This document shows, piece after piece, positions 7,689 through 14,119 of a DNA stretch of 18,734 nucleotides; positions within the stretch are counted from its first letter, which is position 1, and each line of letters starts with the position of its first letter. This DNA is from CAWFKW01 sp964568655 (GTDB lineage: Bacteria > Bacteroidota > Ignavibacteria > Tepidaquicellales > OLB5), in NCBI GenBank assembly GCA_964568655.1, contig CAZMRG010000058.1, forward strand, positions 1-18,734, read 5' to 3'. Both the position numbers and the translations under genes were made by a program. The notes beneath the pieces are model-generated. The model did not search any database. It was not told where the DNA came from and saw only the letters and a list, made by a program, of their open reading frames with translations.

Positions 7689-7865
7689 ATGTATAAAATA
7701 ATAATTTCACCCCAGGATTTAGGTTATTTAAGACTTTTTCTGGATTTAGTGGCAGAAGAAAATAATAATGAGCCGGATAAATCAAAGGTTCGCGAAGATA
7801 AAAAATTAAATAACAATTATTTAATTATAAAAAACAGGACTAAGACTGTTTCGGAAAATAACTAA
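7689..7865 (+). CDS. Small protein of unknown function (58 aa)
   Basis: This short open frame begins ATG TAT AAA and ends TAA at 7863-7865. GGGAG lies 8 bases before the ATG, and the frame is the first after the sigma-54-like promoter at 7594-7609. The product starts MYKIIISPQDLGYLRLFLDL, has a hydrophobic/amphipathic first third (residues 4-22), then an acidic, Asn-rich and finally basic polar tail. There is no clear membrane segment or signal peptide. I do not recognise it. The receiver gene begins about 90 bases later, so it may be a leader protein or small partner in that operon. Support comes from the ribosome site and position; conservation is untested. Confidence 0.5.
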   Translation: MYKIIISPQDLGYLRLFLDLVAEENNNEPDKSKVREDKKLNNNYLIIKNRTKTVSENN

Positions 7866-7952
7866 AATATTGGATACGTATATATCAGTAAAAGAGTTCG
7901 GAAATTAAAGGATATGACATTTGAATTATATTTCGTTGGAAGCATAAAAAAA

Positions 7953-8372
7953 ATGAATGGAAATCAAAATCTACCCGTCTTAATAGTAGAAGACGACAAA
8001 TATATGAACGAGACCCTTTGCGAAGTGCTTGAAAGCGAAGGGTACAAGGTAGAAAGCGCGCTCTCTGCCGCTGAAGCTATAAAGAAGCTTAACGATAAAA
8101 GTAAAAAGTTTTATTTGTTGATACTGGATTACAACCTGGGAAGTTTCAACGGCGTGACCGGAATAGATATTTATAACATTGTAAAAGATAAATTTAAAGA
8201 TATAAAAGCAGTCATGATTTCGGCATACGGCAATAAAAAGATCAAAGATACGGCAAGTAATTGCGGAGTAAACATTTTTCTTGACAAGCCATTTTTGATA
8301 ACTGACCTGCTAAGCGCTCTTAAAAGCATAAATCTGGGATATAACCCGGAGCAGAATATGAATACGGCATAA
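7953..8372 (+). CDS. Single-domain response regulator (receiver only)
   Basis: This is a stand-alone CheY-like receiver of 139 aa. The acidic pocket is E13 D14 D15, the phospho-acceptor is D59 in LILDYNLG, the switch residue is S90 in MISAYG and the conserved lysine is K112 in LDKPF. No output domain follows, so it works by protein contact or as a phosphate relay or sink; the kinase encoded divergently is the obvious candidate donor (inference). The frame is open from 7914, but the ATG there has AAGG only 2 bases before it. The ATG at 7953 has GGAAG 10 bases upstream and places the receiver fold at the N-terminus as usual. The YtxH gene follows after 24 bases, so it is probably the second gene of the plus-strand operon. 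Confidence 0.85.
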   Translation: MNGNQNLPVLIVEDDKYMNETLCEVLESEGYKVESALSAAEAIKKLNDKSKKFYLLILDYNLGSFNGVTGIDIYNIVKDKFKDIKAVMISAYGNKKIKDTASNCGVNIFLDKPFLITDLLSALKSINLGYNPEQNMNTA

Positions 8373-8396
8373 AATATAAAATAAGGAGGATCTAAA

Positions 8397-8792
8397 ATGA
8401 ACGACTCAAAAGAAATGAAAACCGCAAAAGGATTAATTATAGGAATACTGGCAGGAAGCGTAGCCGGCGCCTTAACAGCATTGCTATACGCTCCAAAAAG
8501 CGGAAAAGAGCTGAGGAAAGATATATCGGAGAAGAAAGACAAGATGATTGACGACGCGGGCCGTTATTTAAAAGATAAGAAAGACCATGCATCCGAAATG
8601 TTAACAGAAGGCAAGAAAAAAGCGGAGTCAGCTATTGAAGAGACGAAGAAAAAAATTGACGAGGTAAAAGTTAAAACCGGACGTTTCTTCAGCGGAGGCA
8701 AAGAAAAGATCGCTACGGAAACAATGCTTATATCAGACGCCGTAAAAGCCGGGATTGAAGCTTACCGGGGCGAAAGGAACAGTTTACATTAA
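8397..8792 (+). CDS. YtxH-domain membrane protein
   Basis: This 131-aa protein has the YtxH signature: a single Gly/Ala-rich membrane helix (about residues 12-32) running into APKSGKELRK, then a long Lys/Glu-rich helical tail (about 40-105) predicted as amphipathic or coiled coil. YtxH proteins are common general-stress envelope proteins whose molecular role is not settled. A strong AAGGAGGA lies 6 bases before the ATG, so translation should be high. It sits 24 bases after the receiver gene and before two tiny membrane proteins, which supports an envelope-stress cluster. The family is firm; the function is only general. Confidence 0.88.
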   Translation: MNDSKEMKTAKGLIIGILAGSVAGALTALLYAPKSGKELRKDISEKKDKMIDDAGRYLKDKKDHASEMLTEGKKKAESAIEETKKKIDEVKVKTGRFFSGGKEKIATETMLISDAVKAGIEAYRGERNSLH

Positions 8793-8841
8793 AAATAATC
8801 CGTATCAATACGGGAACATCCATAATATCCATTTAATATTT

Positions 8842-8970
8842 ATGAAAACAATATTGAAAAACCGGTTAATTAATTACGCGGTTCTTGATGATGATGAAAT
8901 AGGAAGCTATTTCGTTATGCTGGCGGCAAGCGTGTTTGTAATAATTTTAATGTTTATCGCAATTTTCTAA
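8842..8970 (+). CDS. Mini membrane protein of unknown family (42 aa)
   Basis: The predicted product has a short polar start (MKTILKNRLINYAVL), an acidic turn DDDEIGS (residues 16-22) and one C-terminal membrane helix (about 23-42, YFVMLAASVFVIILMFIAIF). That layout suggests a tail-anchored or single-span inner-membrane peptide with its N-terminus in the cytoplasm. I know of no named family. The frame can be opened further upstream only from a TTG inside the YtxH gene; the ATG at 8842 is preferred although it has no Shine-Dalgarno. It lies between YtxH and the Lmo0937-like gene, 18 bases before the next ATG. The weak start keeps confidence moderate. Confidence 0.5.
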   Translation: MKTILKNRLINYAVLDDDEIGSYFVMLAASVFVIILMFIAIF

Positions 8971-8988
8971 AATTAATAAGGAGGAAGT

Positions 8989-9138
8989 ATGCTTTGGACT
9001 ATTTCAATAATATTAATAGTACTGTGGATCATCGGGCTGGTTTCATCAAATACTATGGGCGGGTATATCCATATTCTCCTGGTTATTGCAATAATTGTTG
9101 TGCTTGTAAAATTAATAAGAGGCAAAAATCCTATATAA
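8989..9138 (+). CDS. Lmo0937-family mini membrane protein (49 aa)
   Basis: The product starts MLWTISIILIVLWIIGLVSS, continues with a short NTMGGYIH turn and a second hydrophobic stretch (about residues 28-42) and ends in a basic KLIRGKNPI. This two-helix hairpin, with the 'LW...LG...GG.IHILLV' pattern, is that of the widespread Lmo0937/DUF5670 family, often found beside stress genes; its biochemical role is unknown. AAGGAGG lies 4 bases before the ATG. It lies 10 bases before the ECF sigma gene and 18 bases after the 42-aa gene, so all are likely cotranscribed. Confidence 0.85.
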   Translation: MLWTISIILIVLWIIGLVSSNTMGGYIHILLVIAIIVVLVKLIRGKNPI

Positions 9139-9148
9139 CATAAATATT

Positions 9149-9649
9149 ATGATAAAACAAAATTCATTCACCAGCGAAGCGTTTATTCATTATGATTATT
9201 TTGTGAACCTTGCCAAAAGGTACACTCAGAATCAAATGGACGCGGAAGACCTTGTGCAGGATACTTTTACCCGCGCCTACAAATTTTTCGACACTTTCAG
9301 GCAGGGAACCAACTGCAAGGCATGGCTATATACAATTATGAAAAACATTTTCATAAACTATTACAGAAAATGCCGGAACTTTTCAGAAGTTCATTTTGAT
9401 GAATTCCCGGATAAACCTGATACTGAAACGGAAGAAAGCTCTTTAACGAGAGATGAATTAATGCAGCTAATGGGCCGTATAAAAGATGAATTCAGGTGCG
9501 TTATAGTATTGTTCCATATAGACGATTTTTCCCTACAGGAGATATCCCAGAAGCTCAACTGGCCGCTTGGAACGGTCAAAAGCAGGCTGCACAGGGGAAG
9601 AAAAGAGTTTAAGAAAATATTAATTGAGTCAAATTACCTGGCTCAATAA
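9149..9649 (+). CDS. ECF-type RNA polymerase sigma factor
   Basis: This is a 166-aa alternative sigma factor of the extracytoplasmic-function (RpoE-like) group. Region 2 occupies about residues 13-80, with DAEDLVQDTF at 31-40 (core-binding) and AWLYTIMKNIFINYYRK around 58-74 (-10 recognition). Region 4 lies about 102-156 and has the helix-turn-helix FSLQEISQKLNWPLGTVKSRLHRGR (about 127-151), which reads the -35 element. The linker between them is acidic. No anti-sigma gene follows: the next genes are trehalose enzymes. Control may come from transcription, or from an anti-sigma elsewhere. It starts 10 bases after the Lmo0937-like gene without a clear Shine-Dalgarno. Subgroup and targets cannot be read from this window. 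Confidence 0.9.
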   Translation: MIKQNSFTSEAFIHYDYFVNLAKRYTQNQMDAEDLVQDTFTRAYKFFDTFRQGTNCKAWLYTIMKNIFINYYRKCRNFSEVHFDEFPDKPDTETEESSLTRDELMQLMGRIKDEFRCVIVLFHIDDFSLQEISQKLNWPLGTVKSRLHRGRKEFKKILIESNYLAQ

Positions 9650-9738
9650 ATTAATAACCGCATGTATGAATTAAGCGTTAAAACTACCTGATTTTACCGG
9701 TCTATCCGGAACTGTTGGGCTAATCTGAAAGGATATAA

Positions 9739-11940
9739 ATGAGCTTATTAATAGTATCAAACAGGCTGCCGGTAACAATTGAGGAAGATAACAACAGCTT
9801 CGTTCTGAAAGAAAGCTCAGGAGGGTTAGTTTCAGGAATAAGTTCATATCTTTCATCCATGCAAAGAGCCAAAAATAACAAAGCATCTTATAAATGGCTG
9901 GGCTGGCCGGGAAAAACAATTTCGGAAAGCCTCAAAAAATCTTTCCTTGAAAAGTCCGATAAGATGAACCTAAAGCCCATATTTCTTTCAGAAAAAGTAA
10001 TGGATAAATTCTATCTTGGCTTTTGTAATAAAACAATATGGCCGCTTTTTCACTACTTCACAACCTATTCAGTCTATGACGAAGAATCATGGAACATATA
10101 TAAACAGGTAAATTTGAATTTCCGCGATGAGCTTCTGAAAGTAATACAAGCTGATGATACTATATGGATACATGACTATCATTTAATGCTGCTACCAAAG
10201 CTTTTGCGTGATTCTGTGCCGGATGCAAAAATTGGTTTCTTCCTTCACATACCATTTCCTTCATATGAAATATTCAGGATGCTTCCAAAAGACTGGAGGC
10301 GTGATATTCTGGAAGGAATGCTGGGCGCTGACCTTGTTGGCTTTCATACGTACGACTATACCAGGTATTTTTTCAGCTGCGTGCAAAGAATACTGGGATA
10401 CGAAAACAATTTCGGACAGATCCTTCTTCCTGATAGGCTTGTGAACGCGGAAACATTCCCGATGGGAATAGATTTTGACGGATTCGCAAATTCCGCCGAA
10501 AGCGCTGAAGCGAAGCTTGAAATAAAACAAATCCGGGATAATTTTGGAGACTCAAAAATAATACTTTCCATTGACCGCCTTGATTATTCAAAAGGAATTC
10601 TCAACAGGCTTAAAGGTTTCAAACGGTTCCTTAAATTAAATCCGGAGTGGCATAATAAGGTGAACTTATTAATGATAGTAGTGCCGTCGCGCGTGGGTGT
10701 CGAAAGATACAGCCAGATGAAAAGAGAGATCAACGAACTGGTGGGTTATATAAACGGCAAGTACGGGAACCTGAACTGGACGCCAATTATATACCAGTAT
10801 CGCTTTATTAATCAAAATGCGTTATCAGGTTTATACAATGCAAGCGACGCGGCTCTTATCACGCCGCTTAGGGACGGGATGAACCTGATCTCGAAAGAAT
10901 ATCTTGCATGTAAAACAGCTTCAACCGGCGTTTTGATCTTAAGCGAAATGGCAGGCGCTTCAAAAGAACTGGGCGAGGCCCTCATCATTAATCCAAACAA
11001 TACAGAAGAAATTGCATCCGCCATCAAAGAAGCGCTTGAAATGCCGCAGGCAGAACAAAAAAGAAGAAATATTATAATGCGCTCCCGGATAAAAAGATAT
11101 AATGTTAACAAGTGGGCCGATTATTTTATTAATACTTTGAACAAAGTTAAACAAACCCAGATGCTTTGGAGTTCAAGACTTCTTGATCTGAAACATAAAG
11201 AAGAAATGATCTGCGCATTCAGGCGCTCGAAAAAATCAATATTATTTTTAGATTACGACGGGACGCTTGTTCCGTTCGAATCGCGGCCAGAGGAGGCTGC
11301 GCCCTCTGAGAAATTGTTAAAGCTGATCGAAAGCCTGTGTTCATCCAGGGGAACCGACATTGCGTTAATAAGCGGCCGGGACAGATATACCATGGAAAAG
11401 TGGTTCGGCGCTCAAAATATTATACTTGCGGCCGAGCACGGGGCGTGGATCAAAGAAAAACACGGAGAGTGGACCCAGCAAAACCTGTTCAAAACAGAAT
11501 GGAAAAAATCGATCTATCCTTTTCTTGAAAATTATACGGACCTGCTCCCCGGTTCATTTATTGAAGAAAAAGATTTTTCGCTTGTATGGCATTACAGAAA
11601 ATCCGACCCGGAACAGAGCCAGGTTAAATCCAGGGAAATGCTGGATGACCTTGTAAGCCTGACTGCTAACATAGATGTACAGGTAATGCAGGGAAATAAG
11701 ATAATTGAGATCAGAAACAATGGGATAAACAAAGGAGCCATCGCGTCATCGATTCTTATGGGAGATAAATATGATTTCATTTTTGCGGCAGGCGACGACT
11801 GGACGGATGAAGACATGTTTAAAGCGCTGCCTGAAAGCGCATATACTATAAAGATCGGGATAAATTCATCTCACGCAAAATACAATCTTCACAACTCAGG
11901 AGAACTTAGAAATTTAATAGAGGGCTTCATAAATGTCTAA
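9739..11940 (+). CDS. otsAB: Bifunctional trehalose-6-phosphate synthase/phosphatase (OtsA-OtsB fusion)
   Basis: This 733-aa cytoplasmic enzyme makes trehalose in two steps: NDP-glucose plus glucose-6-phosphate to trehalose-6-phosphate, then removal of the phosphate. Residues 1 to about 475 are the GT20 synthase: SNRLP and the GG loop (28-29), WPLFHY (101-106), WIHDYH (143-148), IDRLDYSKG (278-286) with R280 and K285, and the nucleotide-sugar site around LRDGMNLISKEY (377-388). Residues from about 495 are a HAD phosphatase: LDYDGTL (504-510) with D505/D507, SGRDR (545-549), AEHG (565-568), K665 and GDDWTDEDM (685-693). All catalytic motifs of both halves look intact, so both steps should work. 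AAGGA lies 5 bases before the ATG. It overlaps the DUF5752 gene by 8 bases (ATGTCTAA). Confidence 0.95.
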   Translation: MSLLIVSNRLPVTIEEDNNSFVLKESSGGLVSGISSYLSSMQRAKNNKASYKWLGWPGKTISESLKKSFLEKSDKMNLKPIFLSEKVMDKFYLGFCNKTIWPLFHYFTTYSVYDEESWNIYKQVNLNFRDELLKVIQADDTIWIHDYHLMLLPKLLRDSVPDAKIGFFLHIPFPSYEIFRMLPKDWRRDILEGMLGADLVGFHTYDYTRYFFSCVQRILGYENNFGQILLPDRLVNAETFPMGIDFDGFANSAESAEAKLEIKQIRDNFGDSKIILSIDRLDYSKGILNRLKGFKRFLKLNPEWHNKVNLLMIVVPSRVGVERYSQMKREINELVGYINGKYGNLNWTPIIYQYRFINQNALSGLYNASDAALITPLRDGMNLISKEYLACKTASTGVLILSEMAGASKELGEALIINPNNTEEIASAIKEALEMPQAEQKRRNIIMRSRIKRYNVNKWADYFINTLNKVKQTQMLWSSRLLDLKHKEEMICAFRRSKKSILFLDYDGTLVPFESRPEEAAPSEKLLKLIESLCSSRGTDIALISGRDRYTMEKWFGAQNIILAAEHGAWIKEKHGEWTQQNLFKTEWKKSIYPFLENYTDLLPGSFIEEKDFSLVWHYRKSDPEQSQVKSREMLDDLVSLTANIDVQVMQGNKIIEIRNNGINKGAIASSILMGDKYDFIFAAGDDWTDEDMFKALPESAYTIKIGINSSHAKYNLHNSGELRNLIEGFINV

Positions 11941-12577
11941 ATCATTTCACTTCTATGCTGAATTTAATCTCCCGGTTCTGTTGGGAATAAAGACAAGGAC
12001 AATAAACGGGCTCCTTGAGAACCTGAAAACGATCCCTGACAGCTCAGTATATTATCATACTCACAGGTTTTTAAAACAGCATCACTATCTTGTACCTGAA
12101 CCACCGAATGATTTCTCATATTGGATACGGAATGTGCTTAATATGCGCGAGCTTGGCGAGCTGATAGCAAGCATAAATATATCCACTTATAAGAGTATCG
12201 AGGACCTTAGAGCAGGATTGATCAGTAAAATAGAAAACTTCCTGAATAAAGAAGCATACGAAATAAATTGTAATGAAGTCGATTCTTTTCAGTTCATGTC
12301 ATGTAAGTCTTTTTGTATCCCCCTCAGATATAAAGCATCGAACCTGAAAGAATTTGCAGATATACTTGAAAATATTACGGTAAACTCATTTTATTATCAT
12401 ATTTTCGAATCGCAGCTGAGGCTTGGCAGGCAGAGAAATGATTTCTCCGAGTGGTTCGACTCGATTGGCAAAAAAGAACTTGCAGAAAAAGTCAGCTCGC
12501 TTGATCCATACACAACTACCCTGGAAGGATTAAGAAAGAATATAATAAAATTAGCGAGGGAATATGACAACGCTTGA
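11933..12577 (+). CDS. DUF5752-family protein with internal duplication
   Basis: This 214-aa cytoplasmic protein has no signal peptide, membrane segment or recognised active site. It is usually found beside TreT-like trehalose synthases and is the best match here to DUF5752. The chain is two related halves, about 5-104 and 119-210. Each half has an 'F-F' strand, a short helix, then YYH (40-42 and 154-156), NDFS-x-W (59-64 and 169-174) and a helical end with 'IxxxTxxxLxxLRxxIxxxI' spacing. The gene overlaps its neighbours at both ends, by 8 bases with OtsAB and 14 bases with TreT, so its amount is tied to the two enzymes. It may be a regulatory or scaffold partner of TreT; that is inference. 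Function is not established. Confidence 0.8.
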   Translation: MSKSFHFYAEFNLPVLLGIKTRTINGLLENLKTIPDSSVYYHTHRFLKQHHYLVPEPPNDFSYWIRNVLNMRELGELIASINISTYKSIEDLRAGLISKIENFLNKEAYEINCNEVDSFQFMSCKSFCIPLRYKASNLKEFADILENITVNSFYYHIFESQLRLGRQRNDFSEWFDSIGKKELAEKVSSLDPYTTTLEGLRKNIIKLAREYDNA

Positions 12578-13784
12578 AGATTACGCCGAAGTTGTTGGAC
12601 AAAATACTATCGAGGAACTTTACCTTCTCGCCGGTAAACTAAAGAATAAATCAATTCTGAATATCAATTCAACTGCCGTTGGCGGCGGAGTAGCTGAGAT
12701 ACTTTCCAGAATGATACCGCTGTTCGGCCAGCTTGGCATTGACGCCAAATGGGATGTAATAAAAGGCGATGACCGGTTTTTTGAAATTACAAAGAGGATG
12801 CACAACGCTTTACATGGCATAGAAACGCAGTTCTCGAAAGATGACTACGATTATTTCGTCGAAATAAACGAGCAAAACTCAAAGAACATGAACCTGAAGG
12901 CTGATGTGGTATTTATTCATGACCCGCAGCCAATAGTTTTGATAGAACAAAGAAAGAAATCTAGAGGCAATTGGGCGTGGAGATGCCACATAGATTTTAC
13001 AAACCCCCAAACTGAAGTTATGAATTTTCTTAACAAATATATCAGCCAATTCGATTGCGCTGTATTTTCGGCTCCGGCATTTTCAAGGAAGCTGGATATC
13101 ATTCAGTTCCTTATTTCGCCTTCAATTGACCCGCTGGCTGATAAAAATAAAGACCTTCCTGAAGAACAGGTGCGGCAAACAGTTGAAGGTTATGGCTTGG
13201 ATTTAAAGAGGCCGATAGTAACTCAAATTTCCCGCTTCGATTACCTGAAAGACCCGGTAGGCGTTGTACATGTGTACAGAAAAGTAAAAAAATATATTGA
13301 TTGCCAGCTTGTACTTGCAGGCGGAGGCGCCGCAGACGACCCGGAAGGAATGAAAGTACTGGATGATGTTAAAGAAGCGGCGGGAAACGACCCCGATATT
13401 CACATTCTGTTTTTGCCTGCCTCAAGCAATATCGAAATAAACGCGCTTCAGCGCGCATCAACTATCATTATGCAGAAGTCACTGAAAGAAGGATTTGGCT
13501 TAACTGTAGCGGAAGCTCTGTGGAAAGGCAAACCGGTAATAGCCGGAGCTGTGGGGGGCATACCGCTGCAAATCAAGCACCAGTACTCCGGAATTCTTAG
13601 TTATTCGATAGATGGAACAGCCTATTATTTGAAGCAGCTGTTGAACGAACCGGAATATGCTAAAGAGCTTGGCATTAACGGAAGAGAACACATTAAAGAT
13701 AATTTTCTGATTACACGCCATATCCGCGATTATATACTGATGTTTCTCTATCTTTTCAACAGGAAGGAAATTATCTATTTGTAG
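12564..13784 (+). CDS. treT: TreT-like trehalose synthase (GT4 glycosyltransferase)
   Basis: This 406-aa retaining GT-B glycosyltransferase fits TreT, which joins NDP-glucose and glucose directly into trehalose and can run in reverse. Visible motifs are INSTAVGGGVAEIL (34-47), HDPQP (119-123), WRCHID (139-144), SRFDYLKDP (223-231), LAGGGAADDPEG (251-262) and the GT4 E-x7-E, E309 and E317, in KEGFGLTVAEAL. Fungal-type trehalose phosphorylase is a near relative and cannot be fully excluded, but the length and the DUF5752 neighbour favour TreT. Its ATG overlaps the DUF5752 stop by 14 bases, and GAGG lies 4 bases before it. It is the last gene of the block; a 335-base spacer follows. Confidence 0.88.
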   Translation: MTTLEDYAEVVGQNTIEELYLLAGKLKNKSILNINSTAVGGGVAEILSRMIPLFGQLGIDAKWDVIKGDDRFFEITKRMHNALHGIETQFSKDDYDYFVEINEQNSKNMNLKADVVFIHDPQPIVLIEQRKKSRGNWAWRCHIDFTNPQTEVMNFLNKYISQFDCAVFSAPAFSRKLDIIQFLISPSIDPLADKNKDLPEEQVRQTVEGYGLDLKRPIVTQISRFDYLKDPVGVVHVYRKVKKYIDCQLVLAGGGAADDPEGMKVLDDVKEAAGNDPDIHILFLPASSNIEINALQRASTIIMQKSLKEGFGLTVAEALWKGKPVIAGAVGGIPLQIKHQYSGILSYSIDGTAYYLKQLLNEPEYAKELGINGREHIKDNFLITRHIRDYILMFLYLFNRKEIIYL

Positions 13785-14119
13785 ATCAATTTTGTTGGAA
13801 TTGTCGCCACCAAACGGGGATCTCCCATAACCCTAAAGCAAGGAAAGCGCCAAAACCCCTGTTAACCTTACCCTGCCTTATTCGCAATATCTAATCCGCT
13901 TAATATGAATTAAGTTATACATTTTAGTTGAGATTATATATTTCTAATTTGAATCTGATTTTTCAGCAGATTGGAACATATTTAAATTCTATCGCTTTAA
14001 CATAATAAAGCTACAATTTTCAGTTTTTGCTTCTTATAAGCGATTAACCGGAAAGCTATCGTTGAATACTTAATATTTTGCATGTTTAATATAATTGATT
14101 ATTATTTACTTTTGAGAAT
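13785..14119. other. Spacer with no convincing gene
   Basis: This 335-base spacer separates TreT from the BatA-like gene. The first 90 bases are richer in C and G and hold a small GGGGA/TCTCCC pairing near 13818, but no U-tract follows, so I do not call a terminator. The rest is AT-rich. TACTTTTG at 14105-14112 fits the Bacteroidota -7 box (TAnnTTTG) but lies only a few bases before the ATG at 14120. No RNA gene was recognised. Confidence 0.5.

Noticed and set aside
7914..7952. Longer start of the receiver gene at 7914
   Set aside because: AAGG is only 2 bases before that ATG, and the extra 13 residues precede the normal receiver N-terminus; 7953 has a better-placed site.
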